A DNA stretch of 17,707 nucleotides, taken from an uncultured Lachnospiraceae bacterium (GTDB lineage: Bacteria > Bacillota > Clostridia > Lachnospirales > Lachnospiraceae). The position numbers and the translations under genes were made by a program. The notes beneath the pieces were generated by a model that saw only the letters and a program-made list of their open reading frames with translations, was not told where the DNA came from and made no database searches. This document shows positions 1 to 7,012 of the stretch, in pieces (the stretch's first letter is position 1; each line of letters begins with the position of its first letter). The stretch spans positions 1-17,707 of the forward strand of contig CAMODS010000007.1 in assembly GCA_946611525.1 (NCBI GenBank). Direction: 5' to 3'.

Positions 1-518
1 CCTTTGAAAAGAGCTGTGAGGCAGGGCTGCCCATTTTGATCGACGCAGACGGCCTAAACATCCTTGCCAAAGATATGTCACTTTTAGATAGCGATCATCC
101 GGCAATAATACTCACGCCGCATATAGGCGAGATGTCCCGTCTCACAGGAGACTCGGTGGAGGATATTTCCCGGGATATGGAGGCAAAGGCATATGATCTG
201 GCATTAAAGTACAACGTGACGGTACACCTAAAGTCTCACCGCTCAGTAACCGCTGCCTATAACAGCAGTGAGGTGATGTCCAACTCCACCGGCAACGATG
301 CCATGGCCACTGCCGGAAGCGGAGATGTACTTTCAGGGATAATAGCGGGACTTTTGGTACAGGGTGTACCGGCATATGAGGCTGCCTCGGTAGGGGCATA
401 CATCCACGGACTCTGCGGTGATACCGCCTCAGAGCAGCTTGGGCACGCCTCAGTTATTGCTTCGGATCTTTTGGACGCTATCCAGCGGGTCCTTAGGGGA
501 TTGGATCAGTTATCATAA
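1..518 (+). CDS. nnr: NAD(P)H-hydrate dehydratase domain (Nnr/YjeF C-terminal), 5'-truncated
   Basis: ADP/ATP-dependent dehydratase that repairs hydrated NADH and NADPH in the cytosol; in many bacteria it is fused behind an epimerase domain. Only the C-terminal part lies in the window. The reading frame is open from base 3 (F-E-K-S-C-E...) to TAA at 516-518, so the gene enters from the left edge. Family motifs seen are I-D-A-D-G-L-N, T-P-H-I-G-E-M and the glycine-rich catalytic stretch A-G-S-G-D-V-L-S-G with its Asp, followed by the typical G-A-Y-I-H-G-L-C-G-D segment. The usual L-K-G after the central beta strand reads L-K-S here, a small deviation. The next gene starts one base after the stop, so the two are probably cotranscribed. 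Whether the epimerase domain is present cannot be seen. The family call is firm. Confidence 0.93.
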   Translation, partial: FEKSCEAGLPILIDADGLNILAKDMSLLDSDHPAIILTPHIGEMSRLTGDSVEDISRDMEAKAYDLALKYNVTVHLKSHRSVTAAYNSSEVMSNSTGNDAMATAGSGDVLSGIIAGLLVQGVPAYEAASVGAYIHGLCGDTASEQLGHASVIASDLLDAIQRVLRGLDQLS

Positions 519-519
519 A

Positions 520-1794
520 ATGAAAGCAGAGCAACGCAAACTAAGAACGAATTTCATATTACTTTTGGGCTTTTTTTCCTTTGTCCTTTTCTGCTATTCC
601 TATGGCGGCAAGGTCACCTCTTATAACACCACACTGTATGCTTTTTCCTACAGGTATGGTTTTATTTCGCGTGCTTTTATCGGCACACTCTACCAGGGAC
701 TGGGAAGTATCTTCGGCTTTGATATGCTGCATTATGACAGTGCGCTGAAGTTCACCCAGATCATAACGGGTATTTTCTTTTTGGACATGTTTTTGTTTTT
801 CATGTTCATATTCAAATGGACGAAAATGGAATACTTAAAATACACGGAGCTTTTGATCATACTTATGACACTGCTTACCGTCCCCATGTTTTCATCAAAG
901 TATAATTTCGGCAGAGTCGACATCTACATGTTCGGGTTTTCCCTTTTGGGAGCCATCATCATTACCTCAAAAAGATGTGAGTGGCTCCTTATTCCCATTG
1001 TAGCAGCCAGCTGCATGGTACATCAGGGATACGTGTTCATGTATTTCAACATTATTTTGGTTCTTTTGATATACAGGTTCTTTTCGGCGGGGCCTGATCG
1101 TAAGGAACGCAGACATTACGGACTGCTTTTTATCCTGTGCTTCATCACGGGCTCCGCGCTGTTTTTATACTTCGAATTTTTCAGTCGTACCAATGGCGAT
1201 GCCATTGCAAACGAGATCATCCGCAACGCATCGGCTGTGTCTTATCATGGGGATTATCACAAGACGCTGATAGACCATGAGATACTGAATGTTGACCTTG
1301 CAGATGCGGAAAAGGGCTTCCATCTGGAGAACTTCATCCAGGCACCCTTTTTTCTCATCCTGGTATCTCCGTTTTTATGGCTGTGGTACCGATTTGCCAA
1401 AGAGGTTTTTAAAAGAACCGAAACCACTGAGGAAAAGATCAAATACTTTTTTGTCCTCTTCGGGTTTCTTACCCTGGTGCCCAACTATGCGCTAAAAGTG
1501 GATTATGCCCGCTGGACCTTTGCAGCAGCCACTTATTTTCTTGTGGTCACTCTGGCCCTTATCGCCATTGAGGATAAGGTGGTCACAGAGAGCCTTTTTG
1601 CCGTAAGGCAGCTTCAAGCGGGGCACCCCTGGCTGGTGCTCATCATTCCATATTTAATAATATTGGTACCATTCTGGGACGTGTACTTTGACCAGGTGCT
1701 TAAAAACCTCGGCGACTGGGTGATAGTGCTTTTAGACGGACGCTTCCCCGGGCTTAAGCTTGCGGAAGCCGTAATGCAAAATGCTGAATTATAA
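520..1794 (+). CDS. Polytopic membrane protein, polysaccharide polymerase / GT-C-like
   Basis: A 424-residue integral membrane protein with roughly nine to ten hydrophobic segments. I do not recognise a named family with certainty. The layout resembles EpsG/Wzy-type polymerases and GT-C glycosyltransferases: a short N-terminal tail, one helix, an amphipathic motif Y-R-Y-G-F-I-S-R-A-F-I-G (residues 45-56), G-R-V-D at 131-134, an isolated membrane-face His in H-Q-G (168) and D-Y-A-R-W (328-332). Charged residues held in a membrane context suggest a catalytic or substrate site. The ATG at 520 is chosen because it follows the nnr stop by one base; the frame is open further upstream but lies inside nnr. 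A GGGGA stretch about 20 bases ahead is a poor ribosome site, so coupling to nnr translation is likely. The next gene is a probable paralogue. The function is inferred from context, since a surface-glycan cluster lies on the opposite strand. Confidence 0.72.
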   Translation: MKAEQRKLRTNFILLLGFFSFVLFCYSYGGKVTSYNTTLYAFSYRYGFISRAFIGTLYQGLGSIFGFDMLHYDSALKFTQIITGIFFLDMFLFFMFIFKWTKMEYLKYTELLIILMTLLTVPMFSSKYNFGRVDIYMFGFSLLGAIIITSKRCEWLLIPIVAASCMVHQGYVFMYFNIILVLLIYRFFSAGPDRKERRHYGLLFILCFITGSALFLYFEFFSRTNGDAIANEIIRNASAVSYHGDYHKTLIDHEILNVDLADAEKGFHLENFIQAPFFLILVSPFLWLWYRFAKEVFKRTETTEEKIKYFFVLFGFLTLVPNYALKVDYARWTFAAATYFLVVTLALIAIEDKVVTESLFAVRQLQAGHPWLVLIIPYLIILVPFWDVYFDQVLKNLGDWVIVLLDGRFPGLKLAEAVMQNAEL

Positions 1795-1804
1795 GGATAT
1801 ATTT

Positions 1805-2833
1805 ATGCTTAAAGAAAGAAGCCGGTTTGAAAACATAAAAGTGATCGCTTTTCTTATGGTGATGACGGGAGTATATCTCCTCAGGTATTTTACCCATGAG
1901 ACCAATATCACAAAAATAGAGGAATACTATCCGGTGGCACTTAAGGCAACGGCATTCTTTTACGTAATGATGTTTGCCCTTTTTATACTGGTGCTAAAAA
2001 AAGGCGGAAAGTACGCCCCTGTATGGTGCGCTCTGTTCTGCGGTGCGTCTGCCGCCACCTTTTTGCACAAAAACACCTTAGGCGGAATATATCTGTATCT
2101 GGCCATGGTGATGATACTGATGGCCATGGTGTGTATATGGGGCAGGCTGTTTTTGCTTTTGATCCCCATCTATGCCCTTGGCGTATTGATATATCCCGGG
2201 TTCTTTTTGCTGGGAGCGCCCATGCTTTTGGGAGCCGTCGGTTATCAGGCAAAGCTTAGGCCCATCAAAAGACTTGTTATAATTGCTGGAATAGTGGTGG
2301 CGGGAGCCGTGTTTTATATGACGATCCATTCCGAAGTTCCCCTCTGGGAGGATACCTATGATATCCTGTCAAAGTTCAATCCTTATCTGGAGTTTCATGG
2401 GATGGATGATGAAGAGCTGGTACATTCTGCCAAGATACTGGAGCTTTTGATCTTTACGGCAATGGTATCGCCGTACATCTACATGTACTTAAGACTGTTA
2501 CATGAGGTAAAATGGCAGGCTAAATATGTGTCATTTTTATTGGCCGGGATCCTTCCCCTGGCAGAATACATCTGTCAGGAGCATCCGGGACAGGTGGTCT
2601 ACTTTATCGTCATCTACTACCTTTTCGCTGTCATGCTCCCCATAATATGGGGTGATGCGGTCTGGACGTCAGCTGTGGAATCACTGGTGGCACGGATAAG
2701 GTCATTCCCCGGATGGATCATTTTTATCATCTGGCCGTTTTGTCTCTTCCCCTTCAGAAGAGGAATGATATGCCTGGCCAGCCGCTGGGTGACCAAGCTT
2801 ATCATGTTCAGGATGTTTGGTATAGAGGTGTAG
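1805..2833 (+). CDS. Polytopic membrane protein, divergent paralogue of the preceding gene
   Basis: A 342-residue membrane protein with about nine hydrophobic segments and no named family I can assign. An ATG at 1781 inside the previous gene is also in frame. I prefer the ATG at 1805 because AAGGAT at 1793-1798 sits at the right distance and the gene then begins after the upstream stop. It aligns collinearly with its neighbour: L-L-I-P-I then x7-x-P-G (118-132) against L-L-I-P-I...H-Q-G (156-170), V-S-P-Y (221) against V-S-P-F (282), and K-Y (240) against K-Y (308). Ungapped spacing then runs on to P302 against P370. The residues that look functional in the neighbour are replaced here: the His is Tyr130, D-Y-A-R is H-P-G-Q (260-263), and the N-terminal Y-R-Y-G-F-I-S-R motif has no counterpart. 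It may be a non-catalytic partner or a diverged enzyme. Its stop lies five bases from that of rfbB on the opposite strand. Confidence 0.7.
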   Translation: MLKERSRFENIKVIAFLMVMTGVYLLRYFTHETNITKIEEYYPVALKATAFFYVMMFALFILVLKKGGKYAPVWCALFCGASAATFLHKNTLGGIYLYLAMVMILMAMVCIWGRLFLLLIPIYALGVLIYPGFFLLGAPMLLGAVGYQAKLRPIKRLVIIAGIVVAGAVFYMTIHSEVPLWEDTYDILSKFNPYLEFHGMDDEELVHSAKILELLIFTAMVSPYIYMYLRLLHEVKWQAKYVSFLLAGILPLAEYICQEHPGQVVYFIVIYYLFAVMLPIIWGDAVWTSAVESLVARIRSFPGWIIFIIWPFCLFPFRRGMICLASRWVTKLIMFRMFGIEV

Positions 2834-2838
2834 CTATA

Positions 2839-3930
2839 TCAGCCCAGCCTCTCTTTGTACATCTTCTCGTAGTACTTCTCATAGTCGCCGGAGGTGACGT
2901 TTTTCATCCACTCCTCGTTTTCAAAAAACCACTGGATGGTCTTTTTTATGCCCTCCTCAAAAAATACGGTGGGCTCCCAGCCGATCTCTGAACGTATCTT
3001 GTCGGGAGCAATGGCGTAACGTCTGTCATGTCCCTTACGATCTTCCACATAGGTGATAAGATCCTCTGTCAGATGCTCTCTTCTGGGATCGCTCTCAGGC
3101 AGCATCTCACGGAGTGTGGAAATGATGGTCTTTACTATCTGGATGTTCTGCCTCTCGTTGTGGCCCCCGATATTATAGGTCTCAAAGAGCCTGCCCTTTT
3201 CCTGTACCATGTCGATGCCACGTACATGGTCTCCCACATACAGCCAGTCACGGACATTTTTGCCGTCACCGTATACAGGAAGCTTTTCCCCTGCCAGTGC
3301 ATTATGGATCATAAGGGGGATCAACTTCTCCGGGAACTGGTAAGGCCCGTAGTTGTTTGAACAGTTGGTGATGTTGGCCGGAAAATGATAGGTATCCATA
3401 TATGCCTTTACCAGCATATCCGATCCCGCCTTGCTGGCAGAATAGGGACTGTGGGGCTGATAGGGCGTGGTCTCGTAGAAGTATGCATCCGGGTCGTCCG
3501 GAAGGGATCCGTATACCTCATCCGTGGATACATGTAAAAACTTCTTTCCTTCGGGATAGCTTCCATCGGGCCTCTCCCATGCACGTCTTGCTGCCGCAAG
3601 CATGGATGCGGTACCCATCACGTTCGTCCTGACAAACACATTGGGATCGGTAATACTCCGGTCCACGTGTGACTCTGCCGCAAAATGCACCACCCGGTCA
3701 ATATCATTTTTTTCAAATATTTCATTAATGGCCGGCTCATCACAGATGTCCGCCCTGATAAAGGTGTAATTGTCACGTCCTTCCACAGACTTAAGGTTTT
3801 CTAGGTTGCCTGCATAGGTCAGCTTGTCAACGTTTATTATACGGATATCATCTCCGTATTTTTCAAACATGTAATGAATGTAGTTGCTGCCGATAAAACC
3901 GGCTCCTCCCGTAACTAAATATGTTTTCAT
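2839..3930 (-). CDS. rfbB: dTDP-glucose 4,6-dehydratase
   Basis: Second step of dTDP-L-rhamnose synthesis: NAD-dependent dehydration of dTDP-glucose to dTDP-4-keto-6-deoxyglucose, in the cytosol. The 363-residue extended short-chain dehydrogenase is of normal length. It shows G-G-A-G-F-I-G (8-14, Rossmann NAD site), H-F-A-A-E-S-H-V-D-R-S (82-92), S-T-D-E-V-Y-G (135-141, with the Asp-Glu acid/base pair of this dehydratase) and Y-S-A-S-K (163-167, catalytic Tyr and Lys). The start is set by AGGAGG five bases upstream of the ATG at 3930. It is the last gene of the minus-strand run, behind DUF2304 with an 84-base leader that may hold its own weak promoter; I found no convincing -35/-10 pair. rfbD is four genes upstream, but rfbA and rfbC are not in this window. 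The identification is firm. Confidence 0.96.
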   Translation of the reverse strand: MKTYLVTGGAGFIGSNYIHYMFEKYGDDIRIINVDKLTYAGNLENLKSVEGRDNYTFIRADICDEPAINEIFEKNDIDRVVHFAAESHVDRSITDPNVFVRTNVMGTASMLAAARRAWERPDGSYPEGKKFLHVSTDEVYGSLPDDPDAYFYETTPYQPHSPYSASKAGSDMLVKAYMDTYHFPANITNCSNNYGPYQFPEKLIPLMIHNALAGEKLPVYGDGKNVRDWLYVGDHVRGIDMVQEKGRLFETYNIGGHNERQNIQIVKTIISTLREMLPESDPRREHLTEDLITYVEDRKGHDRRYAIAPDKIRSEIGWEPTVFFEEGIKKTIQWFFENEEWMKNVTSGDYEKYYEKMYKERLG

Positions 3931-3945
3931 TTTTCCTCCTTATAT

Positions 3946-3978
3946 GATTCTTAGCAGCCTTTAGAATAGCAAAGAATC
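3946..3978 (-). repeat. Inverted repeat in the rfbB leader
   Basis: A perfect 7-base inverted repeat, GATTCTT (3946-3952) and AAGAATC (3972-3978), with a 19-base spacer, in the 84-base gap between the DUF2304 gene and rfbB. In the mRNA it would end about 15 bases before the start codon, just upstream of the ribosome site. On the plus strand it is followed by five T residues, but no plus-strand gene precedes it, so a terminator role there is unlikely. The stem is weak and AT-rich and could be chance. Confidence 0.25.
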
Positions 3979-4014
3979 TTTTTGTCATACTAATGTAATT
4001 GGTCCGATGTGTCG

Positions 4015-4443
4015 CTAGACTTTTATTTTGTGTCCTGGTCTGGGATCTGCCGTCTCACTGACAGGCTTTTCCACCTCAATACCGGCCTCCTCAAGAGCAT
4101 TTTCCAACTGTCCTATCCTCTTGTTTAAAAGCGCAATCTCCTGAGTCAGCCTCTTGGTCCTGCGGTTTTCATTGGTCAAAACTATGGTAAAAGAATACAG
4201 GATTATAAGTACAAAGCCAAAACCCAAAAGTGTCAGCATGTTAATGGGGAGTGTAACTCCCAAAAGATCAGCTGCCCTCTCCAAAAGGGTGGGCGCCAGA
4301 TCCATTATAAAAAGCACCAGCGCCAAAAGGAACCATACCAGCGCATATTTTAGCTCGATCACTCTGGTACGCACCTTGTCCCCTATGTAGAAAAATGCGG
4401 CCGCCGTGACAATTGCGATAATGATTTGCAGTCGTGGACTCAT
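4015..4443 (-). CDS. DUF2304 family membrane protein
   Basis: A 142-residue protein with three hydrophobic helices (roughly residues 5-20, 30-50 and 67-90) and a charged C-terminal tail likely to form a coiled coil (L-T-Q-E-I-A-L-L-N-K-R-I-G-Q-L-E). This is the DUF2304 layout, a family usually found directly beside a polyprenol-phosphate glycosyltransferase, as here. It may anchor or modulate that enzyme; this is inference from neighbourhood. An in-frame ATG lies at 4479 inside the upstream gene, but AAAGGAGAG precedes the ATG at 4443 at ideal spacing, so 4443 is taken. The gap to the upstream glycosyltransferase stop is ten bases, which implies cotranscription. Confidence 0.85.
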   Translation of the reverse strand: MSPRLQIIIAIVTAAAFFYIGDKVRTRVIELKYALVWFLLALVLFIMDLAPTLLERAADLLGVTLPINMLTLLGFGFVLIILYSFTIVLTNENRRTKRLTQEIALLNKRIGQLENALEEAGIEVEKPVSETADPRPGHKIKV

Positions 4444-4453
4444 GTTCTCTCCT

Positions 4454-5182
4454 TTAAGATCCTGAGGACGTAAGTCCAAAAAATCTCTCGTAACCCAGCC
4501 GCGCCATTAAGCAGGCTATGGTGACCTTTACCATATAGTACACAGCCCTGGTCGGGGATATTGACGATTCCCCACTCTGTCTATGCTTCATCCTGACTGG
4601 GATCTCGCCTATGGAGTACCCCAGCTGCAAGAGTGTTACCGCCGTCTCGGGCTCCGGATAGTCCTTGGGGTATTCCTCCGCAAAAAAGTTTATCACATCC
4701 CGGCCCACCATCCTCATACCGCTGGTGGGATCCGTGATACGGGCACCGGTCAAAAGAAATATCCACAGAGTAAACCATCTGATCCCAAGCCTTCTGAAAC
4801 CGCTGGACAAAAAACCCTGATTCTCGATGAACCGGGAACCAATGACCATCTGCACCTTGCCCTTATCCAGCTCGTCCGCCATCTCTTCCAAAAATGCTGC
4901 ATCGTGCTGTCCGTCTCCATCGACCTGGATGGCACAGTCATAACCGTACCTTTTGGCATAGAGATAACCGGCCTGCACCGCTGCACCTATACCCGACCTG
5001 ATGGGTAGATTGATGCAGTTGTATCCCTTTTTCTCACAGATGCGCATGGTGTCATCACCGGAACAGTCATTTATTATGACATAGTCAAAACTCGGGGCAT
5101 TCTCCCGGATGTCCTCCACCGTACGAACGATATTGCCCGCCTCATTAAAAGCCGGAATGATGATCAGACGTTTTTTTGACAT
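4454..5182 (-). CDS. Family 2 glycosyltransferase, DPM1/polyprenol-phosphate type
   Basis: A 242-residue inverting GT-A fold enzyme expected to transfer a sugar from a nucleotide donor to a lipid phosphate at the cytosolic membrane face. Motifs in order: I-P-A-F-N-E (9-14), I-N-D-C-S-G-D-D (37-44), Q-V-D-G-D-G-Q-H-D (86-94, the metal-binding D-x-D-G-Q-H signature), G-S-R-F (115-118), D-P-T-S-G-M-R (151-157) and a C-terminal R-Q-S-G-E-S-S-I-S segment typical of dolichol-phosphate-mannose synthase-like enzymes. There are no transmembrane helices of its own beyond a weak hydrophobic stretch at 137-148; the DUF2304 protein encoded ten bases downstream probably supplies membrane attachment. GGGAG five bases before the ATG supports the start. 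The sugar and acceptor cannot be read from sequence. Confidence 0.9.
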   Translation of the reverse strand: MSKKRLIIIPAFNEAGNIVRTVEDIRENAPSFDYVIINDCSGDDTMRICEKKGYNCINLPIRSGIGAAVQAGYLYAKRYGYDCAIQVDGDGQHDAAFLEEMADELDKGKVQMVIGSRFIENQGFLSSGFRRLGIRWFTLWIFLLTGARITDPTSGMRMVGRDVINFFAEEYPKDYPEPETAVTLLQLGYSIGEIPVRMKHRQSGESSISPTRAVYYMVKVTIACLMARLGYERFFGLTSSGS

Positions 5183-5219
5183 ACATCTCCCCTATGTCAT
5201 CCAAAGCGATGCTAAAGTC

Positions 5220-6128
5220 CTATCCACGAAGCCTTAAGTATATGCCTCCCATAAAAACGGTAATCCGGCGTATCATCACGGACAGCCACTTTTCGAAAGT
5301 GTTTAGGCCAAGCGCAGTGGCGTATTTTTCCACCAAAAGCCTGTGTTCTGATACATAATCACCGGATCCGTCTCCACCTAAGACGCTGGCGGTGTTGGAA
5401 CCATGCCTGAGCATGAAATAATTCTTTTTCTCATGGAGGATATATACATCCCCCTTTAGTGCCAGATCCACAAAAAAATCGTAGTCTATAATATACGAAA
5501 ATGCCGGATCAAACTCTCCGGCCAGCTCTCGTCTGAAAAGATTGGCAAGTGGCGCACCCAGATAATCCCTGGTAAAAATCGAGTGTCGCACTATCCTCTT
5601 TCCGCTTACCCTGTTGCTCTCGTCATATATCTCGTTTACATTGGGTTCGCCTCTGAGAAAGTAAAGGATGTATCCTATGGCGCCCCTGTTTTTTTTATAC
5701 CTGTCATAGTGGCCAACCACCTTCCCCGACTCATCTATAAAGGCTGTATCCGTGGAAACCATCACTATTGAGGGAATGGCCTCTAAAACCGCAACCTCCG
5801 TGGATATCAGGTCATCATCTATCCTGTCATCGGCACATAAAAGCCTTACGTATTTTCCCCGACATAATGACAGGCATCTGTTCCAGTTGCCTGCCATGCC
5901 AAGATTACTATCGTTTCTATAAACCCTCACCCTGTCATCATCAATAGTCTCAAGCAGTCCATAAGTATCGTCCGATGATGCATCATCCACCACAACCACC
6001 TCAAGGTGTCTGTAGTCCGAAGCCAGCACCGAAGCTACTGTATCCATGATGGTGGAAGCATTGTTGTACGCCGGGATACATATGGAAACCAATGGATTGG
6101 CCTCGGGAATATCCGCCGCCTTCCTCAT
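5220..6128 (-). CDS. Family 2 glycosyltransferase
   Basis: A 302-residue GT-A glycosyltransferase. It shows V-S-I-C-I-P-A-Y-N-N (14-23), V-V-V-D-D-A-S-S-D-D (45-54), S-N-L-G-M-A-G-N-W-N (74-83) and C-A-D-D (98-101, the D-x-D equivalent), with a downstream I-D-Y-D-F-F-V-D-L-A-L stretch typical of capsule and O-antigen-type transferases. It likely adds a sugar to a surface glycan at the cytosolic membrane face; donor and acceptor are unknown. An ATG at 6173 is in frame, but it lies deep inside rfbD and has no ribosome site. The ATG at 6128 shares one base with the rfbD stop (TGATG) and has AAGGAAA about 11 bases upstream, so translational coupling to rfbD is likely. The next glycosyltransferase begins 37 bases downstream. 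Confidence 0.9.
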   Translation of the reverse strand: MRKAADIPEANPLVSICIPAYNNASTIMDTVASVLASDYRHLEVVVVDDASSDDTYGLLETIDDDRVRVYRNDSNLGMAGNWNRCLSLCRGKYVRLLCADDRIDDDLISTEVAVLEAIPSIVMVSTDTAFIDESGKVVGHYDRYKKNRGAIGYILYFLRGEPNVNEIYDESNRVSGKRIVRHSIFTRDYLGAPLANLFRRELAGEFDPAFSYIIDYDFFVDLALKGDVYILHEKKNYFMLRHGSNTASVLGGDGSGDYVSEHRLLVEKYATALGLNTFEKWLSVMIRRITVFMGGIYLRLRG

Positions 6129-7003
6129 CAGTAGCCGCTTTCCTTCATGTAAACCGCTATGGCATCCTGCCACTGCGCCATGGTAAACTCGTCTGTCAGC
6201 TCCTTTAGGTGGGCATTTTCCAAAATAGAATATTTGGGTCTTTTTGCTGCGTCAGGATTGGCAGCGGCATACTGCTCACTGGTAACGTGATTCACACGCA
6301 CATCCTTTTTTGCCAGCCTGTAAATCTCCTCTGTAAAGTCCGCCCAGTTTGTGTCTCCCTCACAGGTGGCGTGGAAGACACCTGTAGCACCTTTTTCCTG
6401 TAAGAACCTTATCATGGCCGCAAGCTCAACTGCACTTGTGGGTGATCCTTTCTGGTCACACACCACAGAAACCTCATCGTGATTCTGCGCCACATTCAGC
6501 ATGGTTCGGACAAAATTCTTTCCTTCTCCGTAGAGCCATGCTGTCCTAAGTATCAGATAATCGTCAAAGGTATCTCTGATAAAATTCTCGGCAGCCAGCT
6601 TGGTCCTTCCGTAGGCGCTGATGGGATCCGGCTCATCCGTCTCCACATACGGACGGGTTCCGTCTCCGCGAAATACATAATCAGTGGAAATATGTACCAG
6701 ACTGCAGCCAAACTCTGATGCTGCCTCAGCCAGATTTTTAGGGCCTGTGGCATTGGCGCTATACGCCAGGTCATAGTTTTTCTCACAACCGTCCACATTG
6801 GTATAGGCTGCACAGTTGATGATCACATCAGGGCGAAAGTTCTCCACTGCCGCCCTCACCTGTGAAGCATCCGAAATATCCAGGGCCTTTATGCCATCAT
6901 CAGCCGAAAGTTCTGTCAGCATAAAATCTGCTGCATCCCCATATTCACGTCTGATGGCTCTGCCCAGCTGGCCGTTGCAACCGGTTAATAGTATTTTTTT
7001 CAT
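6128..7003 (-). CDS. rfbD: dTDP-4-dehydrorhamnose reductase
   Basis: Final step of dTDP-L-rhamnose synthesis: NAD(P)H-dependent reduction of dTDP-4-keto-rhamnose. At 291 residues it is the usual size. It shows G-C-N-G-Q-L-G (8-14, nucleotide site), I-N-C-A-A-Y-T-N-V-D (62-71), S-T-D-Y-V-F (106-111), Y-G-R-T-K (131-135, catalytic Tyr-Lys) and L-R-T-A-W-L-Y-G (152-159). TAAGGAAA overlapping the leuA stop lies six to nine bases ahead of the ATG, so it is in the leuA transcript. It is coupled to the following glycosyltransferase by a one-base overlap. The window has rfbB and rfbD but not rfbA or rfbC, so the pathway genes are dispersed in this genome. Confidence 0.95.
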   Translation of the reverse strand: MKKILLTGCNGQLGRAIRREYGDAADFMLTELSADDGIKALDISDASQVRAAVENFRPDVIINCAAYTNVDGCEKNYDLAYSANATGPKNLAEAASEFGCSLVHISTDYVFRGDGTRPYVETDEPDPISAYGRTKLAAENFIRDTFDDYLILRTAWLYGEGKNFVRTMLNVAQNHDEVSVVCDQKGSPTSAVELAAMIRFLQEKGATGVFHATCEGDTNWADFTEEIYRLAKKDVRVNHVTSEQYAAANPDAAKRPKYSILENAHLKELTDEFTMAQWQDAIAVYMKESGY

Positions 7004-7012
7004 ACGTTTTCC

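Noticed and set aside
3946..3983. Stem followed by TTTTT in the rfbB leader as a plus-strand terminator
   Set aside because: No plus-strand transcript is expected to end there, and the 7-bp AT-rich stem with a 19-base loop is weak.
4583..5008. Plus-strand open frame of about 140 codons
   Set aside because: It is a shadow of the DPM1-like glycosyltransferase; its sequence is Pro/His/Gln-rich and lacks motifs.
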